This document shows, piece after piece, positions 17,450 through 27,571 of a stretch of 64,000 nucleotides of DNA (position 1 is the first letter of the stretch; each line of letters begins with the position of its first letter). A program made the position numbers and the translations under genes. The DNA lies in assembly GCF_001975825.1 (NCBI RefSeq), contig NZ_MTKN01000003.1, positions 62,001 to 126,000 on the forward strand, in the 5' to 3' direction. The notes below the pieces were generated by a model. It was not told the origin of the DNA. It saw only the letters and a list, made by a program, of their open reading frames with translations, and ran no database searches. Source of the DNA: [Flexibacter] sp. ATCC 35208 (lineage in GTDB: Bacteria; Bacteroidota; Bacteroidia; Chitinophagales; Chitinophagaceae).

Positions 17450-18017
17450 TGCATATATCAATAACGTTTTCCCAGCCGGCCGCAGGCCAACGCCCGCGCG
17501 AAAAAAGGGGATGTATCGTAAGTAACAGGAAGGCTATGAGAATTGCATCTACGAGAATTCTCTCCATCTGGTACCCGAATAAGAAGGGGCCGTCCCGAAG
17601 TTCTGAGTTCCCTTTTTCGCTATTTGATCGCGCTTAAAAACAAGGGAGCCCTTCGTTTTAATACGAAGAGCTCCTCTACAAATCTTTCTTTCTCACTAGG
17701 TGTAAATCACTTAGCTTTCATTAGGACATGGTAAGTAGAACAATTGGTTTTCATAGAATGGGAATCAATAAGACTCCTGGATATTTTTATACTAAAAAGC
17801 CCCTGACAACTGGACTTGTATATTGCATCTCTCTGAATCAAAAATAGTTAACATATGGTAATATAAACTCACACGAAGATGCTATTTTGTTAATGAGTTG
17901 TTAAAGTAAATACAACGTACAATAAAACCTCCTTTTCAGGAAAACCAGCCACCAGTAACGATTTAGTAAATTGGCTACTTTTTATAAGTGTATGATGAAC
18001 AGCTAAAAAAGAGAAAA
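17450..18017. other. Gene-free stretch with degenerate hairpins
   Basis: I see no credible gene in this stretch. It contains a third GGCCGCAGGCC (17478-17488), a degenerate GCGAAAAAAGGG..CCCTTTTTCGC inverted pair (about 17498-17620) and a hairpin GGAGC-CTTCGT/ACGAAG-GCTCC (17645-17674). The short ORFs across it have no recognisable product and follow the hairpins. Confidence 0.6.
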
Positions 18018-18055
18018 GGTGCAACATAACACCCATGTGGGATATATGTTACACC
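18018..18055 (-). terminator. Possible terminator of purL
   Basis: The imperfect stem GGTG.AACATA/TATGTT.CACC lies 26 bases past the purL stop and is followed on the minus strand by TTTTCTCTTTTTT. Confidence 0.55.
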
Positions 18056-18080
18056 TCATATTCTTTTACAAGCTTGTTTC

Positions 18081-20336
18081 TTATGCTAAATGGCCTTCGA
18101 TAGCAGTATCATACTGTTTTTTCCACTGGCTCACTTTACCCCAGTCATCACCATCTACAATTACATGTTCACCTTTCACGGCACCAATCTTCTCATACCT
18201 GACAGAGTATTCAGTTGCATCTACCAGTCCATGGAGCAAAGCTTCGAATTTCTCTTTATCCTCAGGTCTTACAGTGACTACCGCACGGCTCTGGCTTTCA
18301 CCAAACAGGTAAGCATCCTTACGGAAGTTAGCATTGGTATGTACGTCAAAACCTAATCCGGAAGACATAGCGCTTTCCAGCAGGGTAATGAACAGACCAC
18401 CTTCGCTCACATCGTGTGCAGACTGAATCAAACCTGCTTTATTCAGCTTGGTGATGGCATTTTGCAGCTGTGCTTCTTCTTCCAGGTGGAAGTGAGGAAC
18501 TGGGCTGAATTCAATGCCGATCAGTTTGTGCAGGTATTCAGAACTGTTGATATCATTGCGGCTACGACCCAGCAGGTACACCAGGTGACCAGCTTCTTTG
18601 AAGTTCAGGGTCATACGGTCTTCGATGCTATCCAGGATACCCAGCATACCGATAGTTGGCGTAGGATATACAGCGCCATCAGGAGACTGGTTGTAGAAGC
18701 TCACGTTACCACCTGTAACAGGGGTATTGAATTTACGGCAGGCTTCACCCATACCTTTAATAGCATGTACGAACTGGTAGTATACTTCAGGATCGTAAGG
18801 GTTACCGAAGTTCAGACAGTTTGTAATTGCTACAGGCTCGCCACCACTACATACGATGTTGCGGGCTGCTTCGGCTACAGCGATCTGACCACCGATGTGA
18901 GGGTCAGCATATACAAAACGGCTGTTACAGTCAGTAGTTACAGCCAGTACTTTCTTCGTGCCTTTTACGGTTACGATAGCCGCATCACTTGGCGCGTTTG
19001 TAGAGGCATTCGCTGCACCTACCATGCTGTCATACTGGGTATAGATCCAGCGTTTGGAAGCGATGTTAGGCAGCTTTACCAGCCTTTCTGCCGCAAACTG
19101 TGCATGCAGGGTATCCGGAATGTTCTGGATACTGAAGGCTTTGATTTTTTCGAAGTAAACAGGCTCGGTATAAGCGCGGTGATATTGAGGAGCACCACCC
19201 CCCAGTACCAGGCTTTCTGCAGGTACATCAGCTTCCAGCACATCGTTCATATAGAACTTCAGTGACTTGTCGGTAGTTACTTCACCAATCTGCACGCAAT
19301 GCAGGTCCCATTTCTCAAATATTTTCAGCACTTCGGCTTCCTGGCCTTTGTGCAATACGATCAGCATTCTCTCCTGGCTTTCGCTCAGCAGCATTTCCCA
19401 TGCTTTCATATTCTGCTGGCGGGTAGGTACCTTATCCAGGTGGATAATCATACCATGTTCTCCTTTCGCACTCATTTCTGCGGTAGAACAGGTGATACCA
19501 GCTGCGCCCATGTCCTGCATACCTACCAGAGCTCCGGTTGGAATGATTTCAAGACATGCTTCCAGCAGTTTCTTTTCCTGGAATGGATCTCCTACCTGTA
19601 CGGAAGGCAGATCTTCCACGCTGTCTTCGGTGATATTCGCACTTGCGAAAGAAGCACCACCTATACCATCTTTACCGGTTGCAGAACCTACGATGAATAC
19701 AGGGTTGCCAGCACCATAAGAAGTAGCAGATACTGTCTGGCCTACTTTCACCACTCCAACGCTCATCGCGTTTACAAGCGGGTTAGTACCATAGCAATCT
19801 TCGAAGTAAGTCTCACCAGCCACAGTAGGCACACCAAAGCAGTTGCCATAATGACCGATACCATGCACAATACCTTTCAGCAGGTGCTGTGTTTTCTTGT
19901 CATTCAGATTACCAAAACGCAGAGAGTTCAAGGCAGCAATCGGACGGGCACCCATTGTGAAGATATCACGGTGAATACCACCTACACCGGTAGCAGCACC
20001 CTGGAATGGCTCGATAGCGGAGGGGTGGTTATGTGATTCGATTTTGAATACACAGGCATAACCATCGCCTATATCCACCAGACCGGCATTCTCTTCACCT
20101 GCCTTTACCAGCAGGCGCTCCCCATCGCGGGGCAGTGTTTTTAACCACACGATTGAGTTTTTGTAACTGCAATGCTCACTCCACATTACAGAATACATAC
20201 TCAGTTCAGTGAAGTTTGGCGTACGGCCAAGGATGTTCTTTATGCGCTCAAATTCGTCTGCAGTAAGCCCAAGCTGTTCAGCTGTTTCAACGCTAGTCTG
20301 GGAGAACTTATCTGGAGTTTCTACGGAAGTTTGCAT
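18081..20336 (-). CDS. purL: Phosphoribosylformylglycinamidine synthase, PurL subunit
   Basis: PurL carries out the ATP-dependent amidation of FGAR to FGAM in purine synthesis. At 751 residues it is the small, multi-subunit type that works with PurQ and PurS, not the ~1,300-residue fused enzyme. Visible motifs are [46 protein letters not shown] and the second-half [14 protein letters not shown] and [10 protein letters not shown]. The N-terminus carries a small duplication (QTSVET twice within residues 2-19). A promoter with TTG, 20 bases, TAGGTTTG precedes it. purQ and purS are not nearby. Confidence 0.94.
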   Translation of the reverse strand: MQTSVETPDKFSQTSVETAEQLGLTADEFERIKNILGRTPNFTELSMYSVMWSEHCSYKNSIVWLKTLPRDGERLLVKAGEENAGLVDIGDGYACVFKIESHNHPSAIEPFQGAATGVGGIHRDIFTMGARPIAALNSLRFGNLNDKKTQHLLKGIVHGIGHYGNCFGVPTVAGETYFEDCYGTNPLVNAMSVGVVKVGQTVSATSYGAGNPVFIVGSATGKDGIGGASFASANITEDSVEDLPSVQVGDPFQEKKLLEACLEIIPTGALVGMQDMGAAGITCSTAEMSAKGEHGMIIHLDKVPTRQQNMKAWEMLLSESQERMLIVLHKGQEAEVLKIFEKWDLHCVQIGEVTTDKSLKFYMNDVLEADVPAESLVLGGGAPQYHRAYTEPVYFEKIKAFSIQNIPDTLHAQFAAERLVKLPNIASKRWIYTQYDSMVGAANASTNAPSDAAIVTVKGTKKVLAVTTDCNSRFVYADPHIGGQIAVAEAARNIVCSGGEPVAITNCLNFGNPYDPEVYYQFVHAIKGMGEACRKFNTPVTGGNVSFYNQSPDGAVYPTPTIGMLGILDSIEDRMTLNFKEAGHLVYLLGRSRNDINSSEYLHKLIGIEFSPVPHFHLEEEAQLQNAITKLNKAGLIQSAHDVSEGGLFITLLESAMSSGLGFDVHTNANFRKDAYLFGESQSRAVVTVRPEDKEKFEALLHGLVDATEYSVRYEKIGAVKGEHVIVDGDDWGKVSQWKKQYDTAIEGHLA

Positions 20337-20376
20337 GTAACTAGATGTATGAGTACGATATATTTAAAAGAAGATG

Positions 20377-20407
20377 CAAACCTACAGGTTTTTCCTGCAA
20401 TTGACAA
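20377..20407 (-). promoter_or_regulatory. Promoter of purL
   Basis: On the minus strand TTG, 20 bases and TAGGTTTG (-7 box 20377-20384) match the Bacteroidota consensus. They predict a ~37-base leader. Confidence 0.6.
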
Positions 20408-20453
20408 GGAAATCACCTCTTGGTAGCTACCATTTTAACTGTAAATTATATCC

Positions 20454-20488
20454 TTTTACCCAAGAATTACTTAAGTAATTTTACCCAA
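20454..20488. promoter_or_regulatory. 16-nt palindrome between 10-nt direct repeats, possible operator
   Basis: The perfect palindrome AATTACTTAAGTAATT (20465-20480) sits between two copies of TTTTACCCAA (20454-20463, 20479-20488). It lies in the divergent purL-glnN spacer, 118 bases upstream of purL and 221 bases upstream of glnN. The rest of the spacer (20489-20708) is A/T-rich and holds no gene that I can see. Confidence 0.45.
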
Positions 20489-20708
20489 AACAAGCCTTTT
20501 TCTACTCACTACTGAAGTAAAAAAGCCCTTTTGATACATTACTATTTTTTAAATACATCAGTTTAAGGATTACTCACCCCCGTTTTTTTGACCAAAAATC
20601 AAAATAATTAACCTTTATAACCTAAAAATGTAATTTTTTAGTTAAAATCAATTTAATTCTTGCTTATGTAAGCACAACAGCGTTCTTTTGTGTAAAATTA
20701 TTTACAGC

Positions 20709-22907
20709 ATGCAATCGTTACGCTTCACCGCGCTGGAAAACCTTTCTGGCGTTGATTCCAAAATCACATCCGAAGCACTCACCGGTACTAAGATCACCGA
20801 AGTGTTCGGCAGCAATGTATTCGCAGGAAAAGCAATGCGGGAAAGCCTGAGTGATGAGGCTTACAAAAGCCTGATGAACTCAATTAAGGCTGGCACCAAA
20901 ATCGAACGTAAAATGGCTGAGCAGATCGCATCCGGTCTGAAAGCCTGGGCAATGAGAAAAGGTGTTACCCACTACACACACTGGTTCCAACCATTAACTG
21001 GTACTACTGCTGAAAAACATGACTCTTTCTTCACCCTGAAGAGTGATGGTACCCCGCTGGAAACATTTGACGGCGACGCTCTGGTACAACAGGAGCCTGA
21101 TGCTTCTTCATTCCCTAATGGTGGTCTGCGTGCTACATTCGAAGCGCGTGGTTACACTGCATGGGATCCTTCCTCCCCTCCATTCATCCTGGAACAGGGA
21201 TTTGGTAAGACACTCTGCATTCCTACTATATTTGTTTCATACACCGGTGAATCACTGGATTACAAAGCACCTCTGCTGAAAGCATTATCTGCTATCGACA
21301 AAGCTGCTGTAGACGTATGTAACTATTTCGATAAAAACGTTACCAAAGTTACTCCTACCCTCGGTTGGGAACAGGAATACTTCCTGGTTGACGAAAACCT
21401 GGCAAACGCTCGTCCTGACCTGGTCATGACTGGTCGTACCGTAGTTGGTCACGCACCTTCCAAAGGTCAGCAGCTGGAAGACCATTACTTTGGTTCTATC
21501 CCTGAGCGTGCTTACGCTTTCATGCGTGATTTCGAACTGGAATCATACAAACTGGGTATTCCTTTGAGAACCCGTCACAACGAGGTAGCTCCTTCTCAGT
21601 TTGAGTGTGCGCCTATCTTCGAAGAAGTGAACATCGCAGTTGACCACAACTCCCTGCTCATGGACGTGATGAACAAGGTTGCTAAACGTCACAAACTGAA
21701 ATGCCTGCTGCACGAGAAACCATTCGCTGGTATCAACGGTTCAGGTAAACACAATAACTGGTCTATGGCTACCGACACCGGCGTTAACCTGCTGGCTCCT
21801 GGTAAGACTCCAAAGACCAACCTGATGTTCCTGACTTTCTTCGTTAATACGATCAAGGCTGTTCATGACTACGCTGACCTGATGAGAGCTTCTATCGCTT
21901 CTCCAAGCAACGATTTCCGTCTGGGCGCTAACGAAGCACCTCCGGCAATCATCTCCGTATTCTCAGGTAAATACCTGTACGATGTACTGCAGGAAGTAAA
22001 AACCCGCGTAAGCAACAAGTTCGATGAGCAGGATGAAGCTATCCTGAAACTCGACCTGCACCGTCACATTCCAGAACTGATGCTGGACAACACCGACCGT
22101 AACCGTACTTCTCCGTTCGCCTTCACTGGTAACAAGTTCGAGTTCCGTGCCGTAGGTTCTTCTGCTAACTGTGCTTCTGCAATGACAGTGCTGAATACTA
22201 TCGTGGCTAAAACCCTCGCTACCTTCAAGGTTGAAGTGGATGCCCTGATTGAAAAAGGTGAGAAAAAAGAGATTGCGATTATGCAAACTCTTAGAAAATA
22301 TATTGTAGATTCGGAAAAAGTTTTATTCGAAGGCGACGGTTATAGCGAAGAATGGGAAAAAGAAGCCGAGAAGAGAGGTTTACCAAATGTAAAAACTACT
22401 CCTCAGGCTCTGGATGCTTTCGTAACTGAGAAATCTACTAAACTGTTCACAGAAGTAGGTATCTACACAGAGAAGGAACTGCATGCTCGTCATGAAATCC
22501 TCCTCGAAGACTATGTGAAGAAGGTACAGATCGAAGCCCGCGTTATAGGCGACCTGGCTACCAACACGATCCTGCCTTCAGCAATCACCTATATGAATAG
22601 TTTGATCACTAACATCCGTGGTCTGAAAGAAATAGGTTTAGGCGATGCATCTGTTAAGGCGCAAACCCAGATTGCTAACAAAATAGCCGAACATGTTAAC
22701 GTCATCAGTGAGAACGTACAGGCTATGATTGAAGCGCGCAAAGTAACTAACAAAGTTACTGACAGCCGCCAGAAAGCTATAGATTATTGTGAAAAAATTA
22801 AGCCGTACTTTGATGTGATCAGATACCACTCCGATAAACTGGAGTTCCTGGTAGATGACAAACAATGGGCATTGCCTAAGTACAGAGAGCTGCTTTTCTT
22901 GCGATAA
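20709..22907 (+). CDS. glnN: Glutamine synthetase type III
   Basis: This 732-residue enzyme makes glutamine from glutamate, ammonia and ATP. Size and motifs identify the GSIII (GlnN) type: FPNGGLRATFEARGYTAWDP, LGWEQEYFLVDE, GINGSGKHNNWSMATD with the glutamate-binding loop, RLGANEAPPA and NRTSPFAFTGNKFEFRAVGS. GSIII has a long C-terminal extension, here residues ~560-732. The ATG at 20709 was chosen over an in-frame TTG at 20688. It is the only nitrogen-assimilation gene in the window and stands as a single unit between its own spacer and a terminator. Confidence 0.95.
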   Translation: MQSLRFTALENLSGVDSKITSEALTGTKITEVFGSNVFAGKAMRESLSDEAYKSLMNSIKAGTKIERKMAEQIASGLKAWAMRKGVTHYTHWFQPLTGTTAEKHDSFFTLKSDGTPLETFDGDALVQQEPDASSFPNGGLRATFEARGYTAWDPSSPPFILEQGFGKTLCIPTIFVSYTGESLDYKAPLLKALSAIDKAAVDVCNYFDKNVTKVTPTLGWEQEYFLVDENLANARPDLVMTGRTVVGHAPSKGQQLEDHYFGSIPERAYAFMRDFELESYKLGIPLRTRHNEVAPSQFECAPIFEEVNIAVDHNSLLMDVMNKVAKRHKLKCLLHEKPFAGINGSGKHNNWSMATDTGVNLLAPGKTPKTNLMFLTFFVNTIKAVHDYADLMRASIASPSNDFRLGANEAPPAIISVFSGKYLYDVLQEVKTRVSNKFDEQDEAILKLDLHRHIPELMLDNTDRNRTSPFAFTGNKFEFRAVGSSANCASAMTVLNTIVAKTLATFKVEVDALIEKGEKKEIAIMQTLRKYIVDSEKVLFEGDGYSEEWEKEAEKRGLPNVKTTPQALDAFVTEKSTKLFTEVGIYTEKELHARHEILLEDYVKKVQIEARVIGDLATNTILPSAITYMNSLITNIRGLKEIGLGDASVKAQTQIANKIAEHVNVISENVQAMIEARKVTNKVTDSRQKAIDYCEKIKPYFDVIRYHSDKLEFLVDDKQWALPKYRELLFLR

Positions 22908-22935
22908 AACCGTAAGATTGTTTTGGTGTATGATT

Positions 22936-22959
22936 AGCCCCGGGTATTTACCCGGGGCT
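22936..22959 (+). terminator. Terminator of glnN
   Basis: The 10-bp stem AGCCCCGGGT/ACCCGGGGCT with a 4-base loop is followed by TTGTGTTTT. Confidence 0.8.
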
Positions 22960-22985
22960 TTGTGTTTTAAAGAGGTTTTGCACAT

Positions 22986-23016
22986 AAAAAAATCCCGGCA
23001 GTCTGCACCACCGGGA
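22986..23016 (-). terminator. Terminator of accC
   Basis: On the minus strand the stem TCCCGG/CCGGGA (12-base loop) is followed directly by seven T residues, 20 bases past the accC stop. Confidence 0.85.
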
Positions 23017-23035
23017 CCCTATCTAATAAAATATC

Positions 23036-24373
23036 TTACACTAACTTAAACGTCTCCGTAAACTTAGTTGTAAAGTTACCTTTTCTGAAATTCTCATCTC
23101 TCATCAGCTGCTGATGGAATGGAATGGTTGTCTTCACTCCTTCAATCACAAACTCACTCAGCGCTCTTTCCATGGTGCTGATCGCTTCTTCTCTCGTCTG
23201 TGCGATCGTAATCAGCTTAGCTACCATTGAATCATAATAAGGAGGAATTACATAGCCTGCATAGATGTGAGAATCTACTCTTACACCATGACCACCAGGA
23301 ATATGCAAAACAGTGATCTTACCTGGAGAAGGACGGAAATCATTGTATGGATCTTCCGCATTGATACGACACTCAATTACGTGCATCTCCGGCATATAGT
23401 TCTTCCCTGAAATAGGAATACCAGCTGCAATCTTGATCTGCTCTTTAATCAGGTCGAAATTGATCACCTCTTCAGTCACACCATGTTCTACCTGGATACG
23501 GGTATTCATTTCCATGAAGTAGAAATTCCTGTGCTTATCCACCAGGAACTCAATCGTACCTACGCTCTCATAATTGATCGCTGATGCAGCTTTGATTGCC
23601 GCTTCACCCATCTTCTCACGCAACTCAGGCGTCATGAACGGAGAAGGAGACTCTTCAACCAGCTTCTGGTGACGACGCTGAATAGAACAGTCACGCTCAC
23701 TCAGGTGACATACTTTACCATACTGGTCACCAGCTACCTGGATCTCAATATGTCTTGGCTCTTCCACGAATTTCTCCATGTAGATACCATCGTTATTGAA
23801 TGCCGCGCGGGCCTCATTTTTTGCCATGTTGTAGGCATTCTCCAGCTCTTCATCTTTCCAAACTACACGCATGCCTTTACCACCACCACCAGCAGTTGCT
23901 TTCAGGATGATAGGAAGGCCCATTTCTTTAGCCAGTGTCCTTGCTTCTTCCAGGCTTTGTAATAAACCGCCGGAACCCGGAATAACAGGTACACCTGCTG
24001 CAATCATGGTTTCTTTAGCTGTCATCTTATCTCCCATCTTACGGATCATCTCCGGAGTAGGGCCGATAAATTTAATGCCGTGTTCTCCACAGATCTCTGC
24101 AAAACGTGCATTTTCAGCCAAAAATCCATAACCCGGATGGATGGCATCCGCATTAGTGATCTCAGCTGCCGCCATTAAGTGAGGGATATTCAGATATGAT
24201 TCACTGCTCTGCGGCTTGCCTATACATACCGCCTCATCCGCGAACTTCACATGAAGACTGTCCTTGTCAGCAGTAGAATAAACAGCCACCGTTTTGATGC
24301 CCATTTCCTTACAGGTACGTATAATACGCAAGGCGATCTCTCCACGGTTGGCAATCAATATTTTCTTAAACAT
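23036..24373 (-). CDS. accC: Acetyl-CoA carboxylase, biotin carboxylase subunit
   Basis: This 445-residue enzyme carboxylates the biotin on BCCP with ATP and bicarbonate, the first step of malonyl-CoA and fatty acid synthesis. The N-terminal [20 protein letters not shown], the ATP-grasp glycine loop [23 protein letters not shown] and [15 protein letters not shown] are all present. It is third in the efp-accB-accC operon; 112 bases separate it from accB. Confidence 0.96.
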   Translation of the reverse strand: MFKKILIANRGEIALRIIRTCKEMGIKTVAVYSTADKDSLHVKFADEAVCIGKPQSSESYLNIPHLMAAAEITNADAIHPGYGFLAENARFAEICGEHGIKFIGPTPEMIRKMGDKMTAKETMIAAGVPVIPGSGGLLQSLEEARTLAKEMGLPIILKATAGGGGKGMRVVWKDEELENAYNMAKNEARAAFNNDGIYMEKFVEEPRHIEIQVAGDQYGKVCHLSERDCSIQRRHQKLVEESPSPFMTPELREKMGEAAIKAASAINYESVGTIEFLVDKHRNFYFMEMNTRIQVEHGVTEEVINFDLIKEQIKIAAGIPISGKNYMPEMHVIECRINAEDPYNDFRPSPGKITVLHIPGGHGVRVDSHIYAGYVIPPYYDSMVAKLITIAQTREEAISTMERALSEFVIEGVKTTIPFHQQLMRDENFRKGNFTTKFTETFKLV

Positions 24374-24485
24374 GTTTTTTCGATAGGTTAAAGAAAAAAG
24401 TTAATAAGCCTAAAAGGTTGGAACAATATGAAGCAGGGGAATCCCTACAATACCTCATAATATTCCAACCTTTTAACTAACAATT

Positions 24486-24974
24486 TTATGGTTCTACCAG
24501 GTACAGTGGCTGATCGTATTCTACAGGAGATGCATCATCTACCAGTATTTTTACGATTTTACCACTTACCTCACTTTCAATCTCGTTGAAAAGCTTCATC
24601 GCCTCAATGATACATACCACTTTACCTGCGGATACCTCATCACCTACATTCACAAAGAAAGGTTTATCAGGACCAGGGCTGCGGTAGAAAGTACCGATCA
24701 TAGGAGACTTAATGGTTACCAGGTTGTCTGCTTTTACATCAGCAGCTGGTTTTGGCGCGTCAGCAGCCGGAGCTGATACAGGAACCTGCGCAGCAGCAAC
24801 TGCCTGAGGAACTGCCTGTACAGGCGCTGCCATAGTTGGCAATGCAATCACCTGCTGAGTTTCGTTATCCTTTTGCTTTATTGTAATCTTAAACTTGTCC
24901 TGCTCAATGCTCAGTTCGCTGATGTTGGATTTGTTGACCATCTTGACCAGCTCCTGAATCTGTTTAAAATCCAT
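24486..24974 (-). CDS. accB: Acetyl-CoA carboxylase, biotin carboxyl carrier protein
   Basis: This 162-residue carrier has an N-terminal region (KQIQELVKMVNKSNISELSI), an Ala/Pro-rich linker (residues ~48-80) and a C-terminal biotinyl domain with EAMKL, biotinylated at Lys127. It moves carboxybiotin between AccC and the carboxyltransferase (accAD, not in this window). It lies between efp and accC, spaced 58 and 112 bases. Confidence 0.95.
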   Translation of the reverse strand: MDFKQIQELVKMVNKSNISELSIEQDKFKITIKQKDNETQQVIALPTMAAPVQAVPQAVAAAQVPVSAPAADAPKPAADVKADNLVTIKSPMIGTFYRSPGPDKPFFVNVGDEVSAGKVVCIIEAMKLFNEIESEVSGKIVKILVDDASPVEYDQPLYLVEP

Positions 24975-25032
24975 GTAGACAGTTTTTGGTTTAGAAATGC
25001 TTGAAGTAGATATATAATTGGATGGACTAAAA

Positions 25033-25599
25033 CTATTCTTTTACACGCTCAATGTAATCACCCGTTTTGGTGTTTACTCTGATCAGTTCTCCCTCATTTA
25101 CGAACAAAGGAACATTCACGGTTGCACCACCTTCTACAGTGGCAGGTTTCAGCGTACGTGTAGCAGTATCACCCTTCAAACCTGGCTCAGAATACGTTAC
25201 TTTCACCACGATTTTATCCGGTAATTCCACACTCATTGGCTGTTCGGTTTCCGTATTAATACTAACTCCTACTTCCTGGCCTTCTTTCAGGAACTGAGGT
25301 GCATCGATAATACTTGCCGGTAAAGCAATCTGCTCGAATGTCTCATTATCCATGAAGTTGTAACCACTATCGTCCTGATATAAGTATTGGAATGCCTTCT
25401 TCTCAACACGCACAGGGTAGATAGTATCACCGGAGTTCCAGGTATGCTCGATGGAACGGCTGTTATCAACACCCTTCAGTTTTGCCCAAACTTTAGCAGC
25501 GGCACGGGCTGTTTTGTTCTGACCAAACTCTACAACAGAATAAAGGCTGTTTTCCAGCTTTATTATCAATCCTGTTCTGATATCTGCAGTGGTAGCCAT
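25033..25599 (-). CDS. efp: Elongation factor P with atypical acceptor loop
   Basis: EF-P binds between the P and E sites and relieves ribosomes stalled at consecutive prolines. This 188-residue protein has the three beta-barrel domains; domain III carries GLKGDTATRTLKPATVEGGATVNVPLFVNEGE. In domain I the usual PGKG turn with its modified Lys/Arg is absent: residues 24-42 read EFGQNKTARAAAKVWAKLK, about two residues longer than the E. coli loop. Lys29, Arg32 or Lys36 could be at the tip. The modification, if any, is unknown. It heads the operon with accB and accC. Confidence 0.92.
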   Translation of the reverse strand: MATTADIRTGLIIKLENSLYSVVEFGQNKTARAAAKVWAKLKGVDNSRSIEHTWNSGDTIYPVRVEKKAFQYLYQDDSGYNFMDNETFEQIALPASIIDAPQFLKEGQEVGVSINTETEQPMSVELPDKIVVKVTYSEPGLKGDTATRTLKPATVEGGATVNVPLFVNEGELIRVNTKTGDYIERVKE

Positions 25600-25644
25600 A
25601 AAAAGGATACTTAATTTAAAGTTAAAAATTTACGTTAAGGATTG

Positions 25645-25652
25645 CAAAAGTA
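25645..25652 (-). promoter_or_regulatory. -7 box TACTTTTG of the efp operon
   Basis: A TAnnTTTG match lies ~45 bases before the efp ATG, with TTG 17 bases upstream on the minus strand. The remaining spacer to 25900 is A/T-rich and shows no gene. Confidence 0.55.
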
Positions 25653-25954
25653 ATCATTCTGGCAAAACCCAAAACCCGTTGCTTCCTAATTTGTTTTAGT
25701 GTATTTAGAGACCTACTGTTACCTATTATTTTTTTTAGGAATGCAAACATAGTGTAAGGGAAGGTAATCTAGTAATTTTTTTATAAAAAAGTGGAAAAGT
25801 AAGCGTTTTGAGCCCTTTTTAAGCCAATTTAAGGCCAGAATAACATTGATTTCAGTGTATGAGGCCGGTTCTTCCAGTCATGTAAATGGCCCTTTTACGT
25901 ATGCTTAAATTCGATACCTTTAGCTGTAATATTATTTTCAAATCAAAGAGTTAT

Positions 25955-26467
25955 ATGAAGCACTATCTGATCGTACTATTGTTATGTCTGCCAGCCTTGA
26001 TGAATGCACAATCCAACAAAACTACCACTACTGCAGCCCAGGACCAACCTCCTTACCTGCAGTTTCCAACACCCCCCGCCTTTGAGTTTACCCTCCCTGA
26101 CGGAAAGGTAATTACCAAAAAGAACTTGAAAAAGAACGTCAAAACCCTGATTTTTGTTTTCAGTGTAGACTGTGACCATTGCAAACACCTGACAGAAGAA
26201 ATGCTCAAAAACATCGACAAGTTCAAAAAAGCACAGATCCTGATGGTGACACCGTTCAAACGGGAATTGATGAAAGAATATTATGACCATTATAATATTA
26301 AGAACTATCCGAACATTACCATGGGCAGCGAACCCACCCGCCAGATCATGTATTTCTACAACCTACACTACTTCCCAGGCCTCTTCGTATATGATAAGAA
26401 AGGTCAGTTTGTAAAAGGTTTTGAAGGTACCGCAAAGATCGAAGAACTCGCCGAGCTCCTGAAGTAG
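25955..26467 (+). CDS. Exported thioredoxin-like protein
   Basis: This 170-residue protein has a signal peptide (YLIVLLLCLPALMNA, cleaved near Gln19) and a thioredoxin-fold domain with the active-site pair in VFSVDCDHCKHL (CDHC) and a late cis-Pro region HYFPGLFVYD. The order resembles TlpA/ResA-like periplasmic thiol-disulfide or redoxin proteins. The ATG at 25955 was chosen because it starts the signal peptide; a near-consensus TACCTTTA box lies ~32 bases upstream. The partner is unknown. Confidence 0.82.
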   Translation: MKHYLIVLLLCLPALMNAQSNKTTTTAAQDQPPYLQFPTPPAFEFTLPDGKVITKKNLKKNVKTLIFVFSVDCDHCKHLTEEMLKNIDKFKKAQILMVTPFKRELMKEYYDHYNIKNYPNITMGSEPTRQIMYFYNLHYFPGLFVYDKKGQFVKGFEGTAKIEELAELLK

Positions 26468-26496
26468 CCTGCAAATCTGCTTCAGCGGGCATTAGT

Positions 26497-26504
26497 TACA
26501 TTTG
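26497..26504 (+). promoter_or_regulatory. -7 box TACATTTG of mdh
   Basis: An exact TAnnTTTG match predicts a ~35-base leader before the ATG at 26543. Confidence 0.55.
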
Positions 26505-26542
26505 TTCATCCTCATATTCTTCACCAAAATAAAAAGTATACG

Positions 26543-27481
26543 ATGAAAGTTACTGTTGTAGGAGCTGGCAATGTAGGCGCAACCTGCGCTAATGTGCTGG
26601 TCCACAGAGATTTTTTACAGGAAGTCGTGTTATTGGACATCAAGGAGGGAACAGCTGAAGGGAAGGCGCTCGATACATGGCAGCAGTCGCCTATTGACTA
26701 TTACAGCACCAGGATATCGGGGGTGACGAATGACTATGAGAAGACAGCCGGTAGCGATGTGGTGGTGATTACGTCGGGACTCCCCCGTAAACCTGGAATG
26801 AGTCGCGACGACCTGATCAACACCAATGCCAATATCGTAAAGTCTGTAACAGAGAATATCTCCCAGTATTCCCCTGATGCAATTATCATCGTAGTTAGCA
26901 ACCCACTCGATGTAATGACGTATTGCGCTTACCTCACTGCCGGTAAAGACAGCAGCAAAGTGTTCGGTATGGCCGGTATCCTGGATACCGCCCGCTACCG
27001 TGCCTTCCTCGCCGAAGAAATTGGCTGCTCTCCCAAAGACATTCAAGCCATCCTCATGGGCGGTCATGGCGATACCATGGTCCCCCTACCCCGCTACACT
27101 ACCGTGGCAGGTATCCCTGTCACTGAACTGGTAGCCCCCGACAAATTAGAAGCCATCATCCAGCGCACCAAAGTAGGTGGTGGCGAAATCGTAAACCTAC
27201 TGGGTACCTCCGCATGGTACGCTCCCGGCGCCGCAGCAGCCCAGATGGTAGAAGCTATACTGAAAGACGAAAAACGCATCTTCCCCTGCTGCGCATGGCT
27301 CTCCGGACAATATGGCCTCAAAGACATCTACCTGGGTGTACCAGTGATACTGGGTAAAAATGGTATCGAAAAAATTATAGAACTACAGTTGGACCAGGAC
27401 GAAACAAACCTGCTTAGAACCTCCGCTGATCACGTAAAAGAAGTGATGGACGTACTTGACAATATGAAAGTTGTAGCCTGA
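26543..27481 (+). CDS. mdh: Malate dehydrogenase (LDH-like type)
   Basis: This 312-residue NAD-dependent enzyme interconverts malate and oxaloacetate in the TCA cycle. The dinucleotide motif is VVGAGNVGATCA and the NAD-selecting Asp is in VVLLDIKEG. The specificity loop GLPRKPGMSRDDL carries the two Arg residues expected for malate rather than lactate, VVSNPLDVMT is typical, and MGGHGDTMVPL contains the catalytic His. It is a single gene with its own promoter and terminator. Confidence 0.95.
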   Translation: MKVTVVGAGNVGATCANVLVHRDFLQEVVLLDIKEGTAEGKALDTWQQSPIDYYSTRISGVTNDYEKTAGSDVVVITSGLPRKPGMSRDDLINTNANIVKSVTENISQYSPDAIIIVVSNPLDVMTYCAYLTAGKDSSKVFGMAGILDTARYRAFLAEEIGCSPKDIQAILMGGHGDTMVPLPRYTTVAGIPVTELVAPDKLEAIIQRTKVGGGEIVNLLGTSAWYAPGAAAAQMVEAILKDEKRIFPCCAWLSGQYGLKDIYLGVPVILGKNGIEKIIELQLDQDETNLLRTSADHVKEVMDVLDNMKVVA

Positions 27482-27533
27482 TTCCACTTATTAACATCTT
27501 AAAATTGGCCTTCCGCCAAAACCACAAATCATC

Positions 27534-27571
27534 AAAGGGACCGTATCTTAAGTAAGATACGGCCCCTTTTT
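27534..27571 (+). terminator. Terminator of mdh
   Basis: The stem AAAGGG.CCGTATCTTA pairs with TAAGATACGG.CCCTTTT (one A/C mismatch), followed by T5, 52 bases past the stop. The stretch from here to the MarR promoter (27572-27716) is A/T-rich with no gene. Confidence 0.85.

Noticed and set aside
17449..17734. Two short plus-strand ORFs in the acyltransferase-purL gap
   Set aside because: They have no recognisable domain, overlap each other in different frames and follow degenerate hairpins. No promoter box stands before them.
18414..20036. Long antisense ORFs opposite purL
   Set aside because: They are shadows of the real gene with low-complexity translations and no homology I recognise.
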